DNA of 64,000 nt, taken from contig SFVI01000009.1 of NCBI GenBank assembly GCA_004560305.1, positions 1 to 64,000 of the forward strand, written 5' to 3'. Both the position numbers and the translations under genes were made by a program. This stretch comes from a bacterium. Its GTDB lineage: Bacteria; Bacillota; Clostridia; Oscillospirales; Oscillospiraceae. The notes beneath the pieces were generated by a model that saw only the letters and a program-made list of their open reading frames with translations, did no database searches and was not told the DNA's origin. Shown in pieces: positions 8,785 through 20,045 of this stretch; the stretch's first letter is position 1; each line of letters starts with the position of its first letter.

Positions 8785-8837
8785 CCCCCACCCCGTTTCT
8801 TTTCCAAAAAGTGCCTGATTTTCCGAACAATCAGAAG

Positions 8838-8876
8838 AAAGAAGCCGCAAGGGTCCCATGCCCTTGCGGCTTCTTC
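8838..8876 (-). terminator. Terminator of the HIT gene
   Basis: The arms gaagccgcaaggg (8841-8853) and cccttgcggcttc (8861-8873) pair around a 7-base loop. On the minus strand the hairpin begins directly after the HIT stop codon and ends in a T-rich run, separating alaS-HIT from comEC-holA-rnmV. Confidence 0.88.
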
Positions 8877-9224
8877 TCAGATCATTTTCTCGCCCAGCTT
8901 CACGCCGCCGAGAATATGGAAGTGCAGATGCATGACGGTCTGTCCGCCATCGGCGCCGCAGTTGTTGATCACCCGGTAACCGTTTTCCAGGCCTTCCGCT
9001 TTGGCGATCTTCGCCACAGCCTCAAAGCACTTGGCCACATACTGGGAGTTGCTCCCATCCACAGCATCGGTGCAGCAGATGTGCTCCTTGGGCACCACCA
9101 GCACGTGTACCGGGGCCTGGGGATTGATGTCCCGGAAAGCATAGACCCATTCGTCCTCATAGACCTTGGTGCTGGGGATTTCCCCGGCAATGATTTTGCA
9201 GAACAGGCAATCCTGATCTCTCAT
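8877..9224 (-). CDS. Histidine triad (HIT) nucleotide-binding protein
   Basis: A 115-residue HIT protein. The histidine triad is MHLHFHILGG, with histidines 99, 101 and 103, and the N-terminal CLFCKI (C6, C9) is usual for the HinT-like branch. Family members hydrolyse AMP conjugates such as adenylated lysine or aminoacyl-adenylates, using the triad's middle histidine. It starts 12 bases after alaS with an excellent AAGGAGG site, so it shares the alaS T-box transcript. This is notable because HinT-like enzymes can clean up aminoacyl-adenylates that escape synthetases; that link is inference. Confidence 0.93.
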   Translation of the reverse strand: MRDQDCLFCKIIAGEIPSTKVYEDEWVYAFRDINPQAPVHVLVVPKEHICCTDAVDGSNSQYVAKCFEAVAKIAKAEGLENGYRVINNCGADGGQTVMHLHFHILGGVKLGEKMI

Positions 9225-9236
9225 GGGTTTTCCTCC

Positions 9237-11873
<2,637 letters not shown>

Positions 11874-11885
11874 TTTGTCCTCCAA

Positions 11886-12110
11886 TAAAAAATATACCTC
11901 CGCCCCGATACAGGGGCGAAGGTCGGATTCGCGGTACCACCCTGATTTGCCGCCACGCGGCATCTCATGCGCCTTTAACGCAGGCTTACGCCCCGGTCTC
12001 CCAGGGAGGCTCAGAAGTGGCCGCCGGGTCGGAAATCACAGGGCCTCGCAGCATACAGCCCCTCTCTGCAGTGTTCCAAACCGGCTCGTTTCGTCACAGC
12101 CGAAATTTAC
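11886..12110 (-). promoter_or_regulatory. T-box riboswitch leader of alaS
   Basis: The reverse strand contains the T-box core AGGGTGGTACCGC (11931-11943), followed by a terminator helix of cgcccc/ggggcg (about 11897-11922) and a T-rich run just before the alaS ribosome-binding site. Uncharged tRNA-Ala binding would favour the antiterminator and switch alaS on. I could not assign the stem I specifier (GCN) codon with confidence. Confidence 0.88.
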
Positions 12111-12116
12111 CTTGTA

Positions 12117-12144
12117 ATTCTACCACAAGCGCGCCGTTTGTCAA
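12117..12144 (-). promoter_or_regulatory. Promoter of the alaS T-box transcript
   Basis: On the minus strand, TTGACA (12139-12144) and TAGAAT (12117-12122) are separated by 16 bases. It lies a few bases downstream of the U32 gene, which has no clear terminator of its own. Confidence 0.8.
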
Positions 12145-12148
12145 GCCT

Positions 12149-13390
12149 TCATCGACATTTTCTGACGATGGAAAGCCTTGGGGCGCAGCGGGGCAGGCGC
12201 ATATGTATCTCCATCATGGGGTGGCGGGTGTCCTGGATCTCCTCCCCCTCGGCGTTGAACATCTGCTCCGGCGTAAAGCTGACGGGCGCTCCTTCCGGCG
12301 TCAGCAGCTCCAGCCGGTCCCCCAGGCAGAACTTGTTGCGCTGGGTCAAAACAGCGTTGCCCCCTTCATCGCAGCGCTCCACCACTGCGGCCACGTCCGC
12401 GTCGGTGGTATAGCTGGCCTGGGAATAATGCTCCCCCGGCTGGCCGTAATAGAAGCCTGTGCAGTAAGGCCGGTGACTCACCTTCTCCGTCTCGGCGATC
12501 CACAGCGGGTCCAGGCGCTCCCCCTTGAGAGCGGCGTCAATGGCGTGGCGGTAGGCGTTGGTGACCACGGCGGCGTAATAGGCCGACTTCATCCGCCCCT
12601 CGATCTTGAAGCTGGATATCCCCGCTTCGATCAGCTCCGGGATGTGCTCGATCATTCGCATATCCCGGGAATTCATGATATAGGTGCCCCCGTCCTCCAC
12701 AATGGGGAAATATTCCCCCGGCCGGGTCTCCTCCACCAGGCTGTACTTCCAGCGGCAGGGCTGGGCGCACTGACCCCGGTTGGCGTCCCTGCCGGTGAGA
12801 TAGTTGGACAGCAGGCAGCGCCCGGAGAAGGACACACACATAGCCCCGTGGACAAAGGCTTCCAGCCGCAGATCCTTGGGGGTGTTGGCCCGGATGGTGC
12901 GGATATCCTCCATGGGCGTCTCCCGGGCCAGCACCACCGTGTCCGCCCCCATATCATAGAGAGCGCAGGCCGTGGCACTGTTGATGACCCCCAGCTGGGT
13001 GCTGACATGGAGCCTGGCATGAGGGGCATAGCGCCTTGCCAGGCCCATGACCCCCAGGTCGGCAATGATCAGCCCGTCCACGCCGAAGCCGTCCAGCGCT
13101 TCCAGGAAGCCCGGCAGCCGCTTCAGCTCATCTTCCCGGGGCAGGGTATTGCAGGTCACATAGACCCGCCTGCCCAGACTGTGGGCCAAGGCCACCGCCT
13201 TTTCCATTTCCCCGTTATTAAAATTTCCGGCGGCAGAGCGCATACCGAATTCGCTGCCCGCCAGGTAGACCGCGTCAGCGCCGTAGGCCAGGGCCATTTC
13301 CAGCCGCTCCCAGTCCCCCGCCGGGGACAGGAGCTCCGGCTCGTTATTCGTAATTCTGTGTTGCGACAAAGTTATTGAACTCCGTTTCAT
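12149..13390 (-). CDS. U32 family protein (TrhP-like tRNA hydroxylation factor)
   Basis: A 413-residue U32 protein. The N-terminal ELLSPAGDWERL and GADAVYLAG lead a TIM-barrel-like domain, and the U32 signature EAFVHGAMCVSFSGRC is followed by GQCAQPCRW; the cysteines C-C-C-C in this region are a likely metal or Fe-S site. Once called collagenase-like, close relatives (TrhP/YrrN-YrrO) act in 5-hydroxyuridine formation at the tRNA wobble base. mltG, the B. subtilis yrrL homologue, precedes yrrN-yrrO there too, which supports that role. Its likely start lies 47 bases inside mltG; no strong ribosome-binding site was seen, so the exact start is unsure (a TTG at codon 8 is possible). Confidence 0.85.
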   Translation of the reverse strand: MKRSSITLSQHRITNNEPELLSPAGDWERLEMALAYGADAVYLAGSEFGMRSAAGNFNNGEMEKAVALAHSLGRRVYVTCNTLPREDELKRLPGFLEALDGFGVDGLIIADLGVMGLARRYAPHARLHVSTQLGVINSATACALYDMGADTVVLARETPMEDIRTIRANTPKDLRLEAFVHGAMCVSFSGRCLLSNYLTGRDANRGQCAQPCRWKYSLVEETRPGEYFPIVEDGGTYIMNSRDMRMIEHIPELIEAGISSFKIEGRMKSAYYAAVVTNAYRHAIDAALKGERLDPLWIAETEKVSHRPYCTGFYYGQPGEHYSQASYTTDADVAAVVERCDEGGNAVLTQRNKFCLGDRLELLTPEGAPVSFTPEQMFNAEGEEIQDTRHPMMEIHMRLPRCAPRLSIVRKCR

Positions 13391-14696
13391 TGGTAAAGAA
13401 TCGATGGGACCCGGTATTGGTGTCCAGAGCGTAGTAGTAATAGCCGGTGCTCTCCGGGTTCAGCGCCGCGTTGATAGAGGCCAGACCCGGGCTGCAGATG
13501 GGTGTGGGCGGCAGGCCGATATGCATGCGGTTGTTATAAGGCGTGTCGGTCTCCAGCATTTCCGCCGTGGGCGCACCCTCATGGTCCGGGTAGGGATAGA
13601 GGATGGCCGCGTCAATGCCGATGGGCATATTGGCATAGATGCGGTTATAGATGACGGAGGCAATGGTTGCCCGCTCCTCGTCGTTGGCAGCCTCCTTCTC
13701 GATCAGGGAGGCCACATTCACCACATCCCGAATGCTCATGTTCATATCCGCCGCTTTTTGCAGCATCTCCGCCGTCTGCTTATAGTAGAAGTTCTCCAGC
13801 ATCTTGTTGATGGCGCTGGAGGCCTGCATCCCCACATAGAACTCATAGGTATCCGGGAAGAGGAAGCCCTCCAGCCGGGTGGCGTCGCCTTCGGGCAGGT
13901 CCTCAAGGAAGCTGTAATTGAACTTGTCGTTGGCGGCAGACTCCATCAGCTCCTCATAGCTGCAAACGTTCTTTTCCTCCAGGCGCTTGAAGATCTGGTG
14001 CATGCTGAAGCCCTCCGGCAGCGTCACATCGATGGTCACCGTGGAGGCGGAGCCGGCCCGCATATTCTGGACCAGGGCCCGGTAGTCGAAGGTAGATTTC
14101 AGCTCGTACTCCCCCGGGCTCACCTTCTCGCTGGCGGTAGACACCTTGCAGAACATATTGAACAGCCACTTATACTCGATCAGGCCCGCGTCCTTCAAAG
14201 CGTTGGTCACATAGTCCATATCCGCGTGGGTCACCCGCTTGGTGCCGGTCTTGTTGCCGTTTTCATCAAAGGTATCCACCGTTTCCGACTGGAAGATGGA
14301 CATGGGCAGCGTCACCACCGCGGTGAATTCCTTCTTGTTCAGCGCCAGCATATCACTGGCCGCCATCCAGGCCAGGCAGGCCAGCACCACGCTGACGCAG
14401 GCGATAAACACGAAGTACATGATCCCGCCCATACAGCCGGAGCGGTATTCCTGGCTCTGGCGCACCGGGTGATAGTCCCGCTCCGATTCCACGTCGCCGG
14501 TGTAATTGTGGGTCTCCTCTCCGGTCTTGTCGGTGAACAGATCGTCCACCGCCTTTACCGGGGAGCTCTTTCCCCGGCCGGACTTTCTGTCTGCCTTTCC
14601 CTGCTTCTCCGGCTGCGCCGGCGCAGGCTCCTCACTTTTGGTCTGCTGGTCATGGATGCGGAATATTTCATTGATCTTATCGATATCGCCTGACAT
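13344..14696 (-). CDS. mltG: Endolytic transglycosylase MltG (YceG-like)
   Basis: A 450-residue membrane-anchored peptidoglycan lytic transglycosylase that cuts nascent glycan strands and sets their length. A long charged cytoplasmic N-terminus precedes one membrane helix (around YFVFIACVSVVLACLAW), then a LysM-like segment and the YceG catalytic domain, where SLIEKEAAND holds the catalytic glutamate. Start 14696 was chosen because GGAG lies six bases before it; an upstream in-frame start at 14708 overlaps that site. Its end overlaps the U32 gene, suggesting coupled translation. No terminator separates them. Confidence 0.93.
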   Translation of the reverse strand: MSGDIDKINEIFRIHDQQTKSEEPAPAQPEKQGKADRKSGRGKSSPVKAVDDLFTDKTGEETHNYTGDVESERDYHPVRQSQEYRSGCMGGIMYFVFIACVSVVLACLAWMAASDMLALNKKEFTAVVTLPMSIFQSETVDTFDENGNKTGTKRVTHADMDYVTNALKDAGLIEYKWLFNMFCKVSTASEKVSPGEYELKSTFDYRALVQNMRAGSASTVTIDVTLPEGFSMHQIFKRLEEKNVCSYEELMESAANDKFNYSFLEDLPEGDATRLEGFLFPDTYEFYVGMQASSAINKMLENFYYKQTAEMLQKAADMNMSIRDVVNVASLIEKEAANDEERATIASVIYNRIYANMPIGIDAAILYPYPDHEGAPTAEMLETDTPYNNRMHIGLPPTPICSPGLASINAALNPESTGYYYYALDTNTGSHRFFTNETEFNNFVATQNYE

Positions 14697-14930
14697 ACTG
14701 GTCTCCATTCTGCCGCCGGAGCATCGGCAAGGGCGCTTCCCGGCGGCATGGCGAAAGCACCCGGCATGATTCATCTTTTACTTTGCCCGGCAGTAGCACC
14801 GGGACCGTTCTGCGCATATGATGGCACGAGCGATGGGAATCGCCCCTACACAGGTCAAAGGATGTGCCGCCGCTTTCCGTGCAGGCGGCGGGGAGTTTGA
14901 AAAATCAAAGCACGGAGAAAGGGTAAAACT

Positions 14931-15074
14931 ATGTTCTGCAACGGTTGTAACAGCTCTCTCTGGATCATCATCCTGATCATCATTCTCTTCGGCTGCGGCG
15001 GTAACAGCTGGGGCTGCGGCAACAACTGCGGCTGCGGCTGCGAGAATAACAACAACTGCGGCTGCGGCTGCTGA
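14931..15074 (+). CDS. 47-residue Cys/Gly/Asn-rich microprotein
   Basis: A plus-strand ATG with a GGAGAAAGGG ribosome-binding site opens a 47-codon frame ending TGA at 15072-15074. The product has ten cysteines (3, 6, 22, 29, 33, 35, 37, 43, 45, 47): an N-terminal CNGC, a hydrophobic Ile-rich helix (residues 10-20), then GCG/NNCGCGC repeats to the end. A strong terminator follows. Similar short proteins in Oscillospiraceae genomes are often labelled chorion-class high-cysteine proteins; no function is established. The helix suggests a membrane anchor with a Cys-rich exposed tail, possibly for metal binding, disulfide cross-linking or the spore surface, all inference. Confidence 0.75.
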   Translation: MFCNGCNSSLWIIILIIILFGCGGNSWGCGNNCGCGCENNNNCGCGC

Positions 15075-15086
15075 GTTCATTTCACA

Positions 15087-15117
15087 CAGGGGCATCGAAA
15101 GATGCTCCTGTTTTTTT
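15087..15117 (+). terminator. Terminator of the Cys-rich microprotein gene
   Basis: caggggcatc and gatgctcctg pair around a GAAA tetraloop and are followed by seven T residues. It directly follows the 15074 stop codon and supports the gene being real. Confidence 0.9.
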
Positions 15118-15131
15118 GACGCATCGGACTT

Positions 15132-15809
15132 CTATTTGTTTCGCAGCTCCCGCAGGATGATATCAAAGATTTCCTGGTTCTTCTCGTCCACATCCCGCTC
15201 CACGCCGTCCTTCAGGTAATCGATGCGTATCCAGCCATAGTAGTCCGCAGCCTTCCTGGCGGTCAGCAGGCAGCGCTGGAGATACTCTACATCCTGCTCA
15301 TGAATATCCGCCTTGGTGTTGGTATTCTGCTGGCGGCGGGCCATGCGGCTGAGGGAGGTCTCTACGTCCACATCCAGATAGATCACCATGTCCGGCTTGG
15401 GCAGGCCCATCTTGTTATATTCCAGGTCATAGAGCCAGGCAAAGAATTCCGGCAGCTCCTCCGCCGGCAGCTTGGAGCCCTGATGCACCGCGTTGGAGGT
15501 GGTGTAGCGGTCGGATAGGATCAGGCCTCCGTTTTCGTAGATTTTCCCCCAGTCCTCCCGGTAGGAGGCGAAACGGTCCACCGCGTAAAAGGTGGAAGCG
15601 GCGTAGGGGTTCACATCCCCCGGGTGGCTGCCGAACTGGCCGGAGAGATACATACGCACCAGGGCGCTGCTGTCCTTGTCATAGCGGGGGAACACAATAT
15701 GATTATAGTCTATCTTTTGCTTTTCCATTCTGGCGCAGAGACGGCGGTATTGGGCGGACTTGCCGCTGCCGTCAATGCCCTCCAGCACGATCAGTTTACC
15801 CTTGCTCAT
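15132..15809 (-). CDS. tmk: Thymidylate kinase
   Basis: A 225-residue enzyme that phosphorylates dTMP to dTDP for DNA synthesis. The P-loop is GIDGSGKS near residues 11-18. DRYTTSNAVHQG matches the dTMP-binding segment, and a lid region lies near RMARRQQ. Length is normal. It follows the sirtuin gene by about 20 bases in the same direction, so the two are probably cotranscribed; the usual holB-tmk neighbourhood is absent here. GGAG lies somewhat far upstream of the ATG (about 13 bases). Confidence 0.94.
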   Translation of the reverse strand: MSKGKLIVLEGIDGSGKSAQYRRLCARMEKQKIDYNHIVFPRYDKDSSALVRMYLSGQFGSHPGDVNPYAASTFYAVDRFASYREDWGKIYENGGLILSDRYTTSNAVHQGSKLPAEELPEFFAWLYDLEYNKMGLPKPDMVIYLDVDVETSLSRMARRQQNTNTKADIHEQDVEYLQRCLLTARKAADYYGWIRIDYLKDGVERDVDEKNQEIFDIILRELRNK

Positions 15810-15827
15810 ATCTGATAGATTAACTCC

Positions 15828-16544
15828 TTATATCTGGCTGAACACTTCGCCGATCTTTTCGTGGATCACCAGGTCGGCATAGTTGTCATAGGGCGTCTCG
15901 CTGAGATTCACCAGCACCAGCTTATCGCCCTTGTAGTAATTGATCAGGCCCGCCGCCGGGTATACGTTCAGGCTGGTGCCGCCGATGATCAGCACCTCGG
16001 CCTTACGGATGTAGTCGACGGCCCGGCGCACCACATCGTCGTCCAGTGGCTCCTCGTACAGCACGATGTCCGGCCGGATGATTCCGCCGCAGACGCAGCG
16101 GGGAACACCCTGGCCATGGTTCATCTTCTCCGCCGGGTAGGGGCGGCGGCAGCGGGAGCAATAGGCACGCAGGATGCTGCCGTGCAGCTCCAGCACGTTT
16201 CTGCTGCCGGCGGCCTGATGCAGCCCGTCAATATTCTGGGTGATCACCGCCCGCAGCTTTCCTTCCGCCTCCAGCTCCGCCAGACGCAGATGGGCCCGGT
16301 TGGGCTTCACACCGTCGATCACCAGCTTTTCCCGGTGAAAGCGGTAGTACTCCGCCGGGTCCCGCTCAAAGAAGCTGTGGCTCAGTATGGTCTCCGGCGG
16401 GTATTTCCACTTCTGGTTGTACAGGCCGTCCACACTGCGGAAATCAGGGATTCCGCTTTCCGTGCTCACACCAGCCCCGCCAAAGAAGACGATATTGTCG
16501 CTCTCCCGCACCATTTCCCGCAGTCTGGCCACTTTCTCTTCCAT
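15828..16544 (-). CDS. Sir2-family NAD-dependent protein deacylase
   Basis: A 238-residue sirtuin that removes acyl groups from lysines with NAD. It shows the NAD motif GGAGVSTESGIPDFRS (residues 22-37), QNIDGLHQAAG (103-113), catalytic histidine in LELHG (121), and four zinc cysteines 129, 132, 150 and 152. The serine in ITQNIDG surroundings and length match the bacterial CobB/SrtN group. Start ATG 16544 has GGTGAT upstream; a TTG ten codons earlier lacks a site. The divergent-transcription gap to the glycerate kinase gene end is AT-rich. Deacetylase versus desuccinylase preference cannot be told. Confidence 0.93.
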   Translation of the reverse strand: MEEKVARLREMVRESDNIVFFGGAGVSTESGIPDFRSVDGLYNQKWKYPPETILSHSFFERDPAEYYRFHREKLVIDGVKPNRAHLRLAELEAEGKLRAVITQNIDGLHQAAGSRNVLELHGSILRAYCSRCRRPYPAEKMNHGQGVPRCVCGGIIRPDIVLYEEPLDDDVVRRAVDYIRKAEVLIIGGTSLNVYPAAGLINYYKGDKLVLVNLSETPYDNYADLVIHEKIGEVFSQI

Positions 16545-16606
16545 CGAAATCACCGCCGTTTCATTATTAACCAATTTATTATATCGGAAATTTCTCTTTT
16601 TTTCAA

Positions 16607-17728
16607 TTACGCATTTGTTAAATGCACCCGCAGCACCCTTGCCGCCAGGGCCGCCAGATCCTCCCGGCAGGACTTTTGAATCTCATCAAAGCTTCTGCTG
16701 CCGTCAGAGCTGGCATAATAGGCGTCGATCCCGCAGCTTCGCACCTGCTCCGCCTCCGGCCCGATACAGCCGCAAAGGGCGATGCAGGGCACCCCCTTTG
16801 CCTTCGCCCGGCGGGCCACGCCCACCGGCACCTTGCCGGCCAGGCTCTGCCCGTCCAGCCGCCCTTCCCCGGTGATCACCAGGTCTGCGCCCCGGAGCAT
16901 CTGGTCAAAGCCCACACTGTCCAGCAGCATCTCGATCCCCGGCTTCAGCTGGGCATCCACAAAGGCCAGCATCCCGGCCCCCAGACCGCCGGCAGCGCCG
17001 GCGCCGGGAATATCCTTCACATCCCGGCCAAGCTCCCGTTTGATCACATCGGCAAAATGGGCCATGGCGGCGTCATGGGGGCCGATCTGCTCCGGCTTCA
17101 AGCCCTTCTGAGGGCCGAAAACGGCCACCGCCCCACGGGGCCCGCAGAGGGGATTGTTCACGTCGCAGGCGGCGGTGACGGTCATCGCCGGCATCTTTTC
17201 CGGCGGCACAATTCGCTCCACTTTGGCCAGGTTCCAGGCATAGGGGGCCAGATGCACCCCGTCCTTATCAAAGAACCGGTAGCCCAAAGCGTCCGCCATG
17301 CCGATGCCGCCATCATTGGTGGCGCTGCCCCCCAAACCGATCAGGAACCGGCTGCTGCCCCGGCCCAGGATGTGCATCATCAGCTCCCCCACACCCCAGG
17401 TGGTGGCATGCAGGGGCTGCAAATTTCCTTTCGTCAGGGGCAGCCCGGCGCAGCTGGCCATCTCCATCACGGCGGTGCCGTCCGGCAGGATGCCGTATTC
17501 CGCGTCCACGAACCAGCCCAGGGGCCCTGTCACCTCTTTGGTTTTTAGTTCCCCGCCGATGAGGGACACATAGCTCTCGCTCATGCCCTCTCCGCCGTCA
17601 GACATGGGGACGCAGATCACTTCCGCCCCCGGGCAGCATTTTTTTACTTCATCGCCGACAATGGCACAGACTTCCCGGGCACTCATGGTGCCTTTGAAGG
17701 AGTCAGGCGCAAGGATCACTTTTTTCAT
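16607..17728 (-). CDS. Glycerate kinase (GlxK/GarK family)
   Basis: A 373-residue enzyme phosphorylating D-glycerate, to 2-phosphoglycerate in the GlxK/GarK class. Family hallmarks are the start ILAPDSFKGTMSA, PMSDGGEGM near residue 43, the glycine-rich LIGLGGSATNDGG, and EGRLDGQS near the C-terminal part. Length matches the class. The ribosome-binding site is weak (GGGTTG). It stands between the sirtuin gene and the cyclodeaminase-like gene, with a terminator on its 5' side, so it is probably its own unit. No glyoxylate or glucarate genes are nearby. Confidence 0.93.
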   Translation of the reverse strand: MKKVILAPDSFKGTMSAREVCAIVGDEVKKCCPGAEVICVPMSDGGEGMSESYVSLIGGELKTKEVTGPLGWFVDAEYGILPDGTAVMEMASCAGLPLTKGNLQPLHATTWGVGELMMHILGRGSSRFLIGLGGSATNDGGIGMADALGYRFFDKDGVHLAPYAWNLAKVERIVPPEKMPAMTVTAACDVNNPLCGPRGAVAVFGPQKGLKPEQIGPHDAAMAHFADVIKRELGRDVKDIPGAGAAGGLGAGMLAFVDAQLKPGIEMLLDSVGFDQMLRGADLVITGEGRLDGQSLAGKVPVGVARRAKAKGVPCIALCGCIGPEAEQVRSCGIDAYYASSDGSRSFDEIQKSCREDLAALAARVLRVHLTNA

Positions 17729-17748
17729 ATTCGCAACCCACTCTACGA

Positions 17749-17778
17749 AAACAGGCAGACCATGTGATCTGCCTGTTG
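17749..17778 (-). terminator. Terminator after the cyclodeaminase-like gene
   Basis: acaggcaga and tctgcctgt pair around an 8-base loop; on the minus strand the hairpin is followed by TTTTCG. It separates the cyclodeaminase-like gene from glycerate kinase. Confidence 0.75.
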
Positions 17779-17785
17779 AATAGTC

Positions 17786-18391
17786 TTACGCTTCCACGCT
17801 TTTGATGATTTCCTCCGCCAGAGGGGCAAACTGCGCCAGCAGCAGCTCATTCTCCCGGCGGGTGACAAAGCGGTAGGTCTCGTCAGTGGAATAGGCGGCC
17901 ATGTCCACGATGTAGCACCGGGCCGAGCGGGCGGCGGCCATGGCCAGCTCCGCGCTCTCAGCCAGATAGTGCCTGGCCTCTTTGGGGCAGAGGGGGCACA
18001 GCTCCCGGGCCAGCTCCAGCAGCTTCCCCATCATGTTCATGATCTCGGCGCAGATGCTGACCGCCGGCTGTCGGGCGGCCTCGATGTTCCGGGCGTCGCC
18101 CTCCTTTATAGCCCGCTTCAAAGGGCCGCGGCACTTTACGTCCTCATCGATGAGATGCACCATGTAGCTGCGCAGGATCTCCCCATTGCGGGCGATATAA
18201 TCCAGCCGCTCATTGCCGCTGACGGTCTTGCCGGTGACAGCCGCCGCCCGGCACAGCAGCGCCGCCGCCACAGAGGCCGCCACCGCGGCGCCGCTGCCGG
18301 TCTCCAGCTTGCCGTCCGGGTCTGCCAGGGCCTGACTCAGTTCCTCCATGGTCTTCTTCTTGAACACTTCGATCATGATCTTCTCCGCCAT
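17786..18391 (-). CDS. Cyclodeaminase/cyclohydrolase family protein (FTCD-C / FchA-like)
   Basis: A 201-residue, mostly helical protein of the formiminotransferase-cyclodeaminase C-terminal domain family. The segment SGAAVAASVAAALLCRAAAVTG near residues 33-55 is the family's Gly/Ala-rich substrate site. Members convert 5-formimino-THF to methenyl-THF or hydrolyse methenyl-THF, feeding one-carbon metabolism. The ATG follows a perfect AAGGAGG. It starts about 25 bases after prfC and ends at a terminator, so it may be cotranscribed with prfC. The specific substrate is not settled without neighbours such as fhs or folD. Confidence 0.85.
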   Translation of the reverse strand: MAEKIMIEVFKKKTMEELSQALADPDGKLETGSGAAVAASVAAALLCRAAAVTGKTVSGNERLDYIARNGEILRSYMVHLIDEDVKCRGPLKRAIKEGDARNIEAARQPAVSICAEIMNMMGKLLELARELCPLCPKEARHYLAESAELAMAAARSARCYIVDMAAYSTDETYRFVTRRENELLLAQFAPLAEEIIKSVEA

Positions 18392-18416
18392 TGGATAGCC
18401 TCCTTAAAATTTTATT

Positions 18417-20009
18417 TTAATCCCGGTTGAATTCCCGCAGAACAAGGCCCTCATTCTTCTGCAAGGCCCAGTTGATGCACCACTCGGAAGTAAACAGTAG
18501 CAGGTTGTTGCCCTTGAAATCCTGCACCCACTTGGTGTCGCTGGTCAGGTTCAGGTCGCTGATTTTGATGTTCTCGTTCTCCACCCAGCGCACCAGCTCA
18601 TAGGGCATGGCCCGGCGTCGCACATCCACGCCGTACTCGGTTTTCAGCCGGTACTCCAGCACCTCAAACTGCAGCACGCCCACCACGCCAACGATCACTT
18701 CCTCCACGCCGGTGAAGGGCTCGTGGAAGATCTGAATGGCGCCCTCCTGGGCGATCTGCATGATGCCCTTTTCAAACTGCTTGCGCTTCATGGTGTCCAC
18801 GCGCTCCACCGCGGCGAAATGCTCCGGCGCGAAGGTGGGGATGCCCTCGAAGCAGATGTTCTTCCCCTTTTCGCAGATAGTGTCGCCGATGGAGAAGATG
18901 CCTGGGTCAAATACGCCAATGATGTCCCCGGCATAGGCCTCGTCGATGATGGCCCGCTCCTGGGCCATCAGCTGCTGGGGCTGGGCCAGGCGTAGGGGCT
19001 TGCCCCCCTGCACATGGTAGTATTCCTTGTCCCGCTCAAAGCGGCCGGAGCAGATGCGCATGAAAGCGATCCGGTCCCGGTGGGCCTTGTTCATGTTGGC
19101 CTGGATCTTGAACACGAAGGCGGAAAAGCCCGGGTCGGTAGGCTCAATGATATCGTCCCCGGAAATTCTCGCCAGAGGCGGCATGGTCATTTTCAGGAAA
19201 CTCTCCAAAAAGGGCTCCACGCCGAAGTTATTGAGAGCAGAGCCGAAGAACACCGGGCTGAGCCGGCCCTTGCGTACCTCGTCAATATCGAAGTCATAGC
19301 CCGCGCCGTCCAGCAGCTCAATGTCGTCCGCAAGGCTCTGGCGCAGCCGGGGGCCGATCAGCTCATCCAGCTTCTCCGTCTCGTCCAGGGTGCACTCGAT
19401 GGCCCGGATCTTGCTCTGCCCCCGGTGGAACTCGTTGAAGGCCAGGATTTCTTTCTTCTCCCGGTCATACACGCCCTTGAAGTCCTGGCCGCAGCCGATG
19501 GGCCAGTTCATGGGATAGGTGCCGATGCCGAACTCGTTCTCCAGCTGCTCCATCAGGTCGTAGGGGCTGCGGGCCTCCCGGTCCAGCTTGTTGATAAAGG
19601 TAAAAATGGGGATGTGCCGCATGGCGCAGATTTTGAACAGCTTCCTGGTCTGGGGCTCGATGCCCTTGGCCGCGTCGATCACCATCACCGCCGAGTCCGC
19701 CGCCATCAGCGTGCGGTAGGTGTCCTCGGAGAAATCCTGGTGGCCCGGGGTGTCCAGAATGTTGATGCAGTATCCCTCATACTCAAACTGCATCACGGAG
19801 GAGGTGATGGAAATGCCTCTCTGCTTTTCCAGCTCCATCCAGTCGGAGACTGCGTGGCGGGCAGTGGCCTTGCCCTTGACGGAACCGGCCATCTGAATGG
19901 CCCCGCCGTAAAGCAGCAGCTTTTCGGTCAGGGTGGTTTTGCCCGCGTCCGGGTGGGATATGATGGCGAAGGTTCTTCTCCGCTCGATCTCTTTTCTCAA
20001 ATCTGCCAT
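18417..20009 (-). CDS. prfC: Peptide chain release factor 3
   Basis: A 530-residue translational GTPase that recycles RF1 and RF2 from the ribosome after peptide release. The G1 motif is SHPDAGKTT (residues 18-26), G3 is DTPGHQDF, G4 is NKLDREA, and the segment SVMQFEYEGYCINILD is RF3-specific. Length is standard. RF3 is patchily distributed in bacteria. The ATG has an AGAGGAAG site. It is the first gene of a probable pair with the cyclodeaminase-like gene downstream. Confidence 0.96.
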   Translation of the reverse strand: MADLRKEIERRRTFAIISHPDAGKTTLTEKLLLYGGAIQMAGSVKGKATARHAVSDWMELEKQRGISITSSVMQFEYEGYCINILDTPGHQDFSEDTYRTLMAADSAVMVIDAAKGIEPQTRKLFKICAMRHIPIFTFINKLDREARSPYDLMEQLENEFGIGTYPMNWPIGCGQDFKGVYDREKKEILAFNEFHRGQSKIRAIECTLDETEKLDELIGPRLRQSLADDIELLDGAGYDFDIDEVRKGRLSPVFFGSALNNFGVEPFLESFLKMTMPPLARISGDDIIEPTDPGFSAFVFKIQANMNKAHRDRIAFMRICSGRFERDKEYYHVQGGKPLRLAQPQQLMAQERAIIDEAYAGDIIGVFDPGIFSIGDTICEKGKNICFEGIPTFAPEHFAAVERVDTMKRKQFEKGIMQIAQEGAIQIFHEPFTGVEEVIVGVVGVLQFEVLEYRLKTEYGVDVRRRAMPYELVRWVENENIKISDLNLTSDTKWVQDFKGNNLLLFTSEWCINWALQKNEGLVLREFNRD

Positions 20010-20045
20010 AATCGACTTCCTCTTAGCTTATTTCTAACTGAGATA

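Noticed and set aside
8785..8859. Upstream start for comEC at 8859
   Set aside because: The ATG is in the loop of the HIT-gene terminator.
15300..15518. Plus-strand open frame opposite tmk
   Set aside because: It is a shadow of tmk with no ribosome-binding site; only the 47-codon frame at 14931 in this region has proper start and stop signals.
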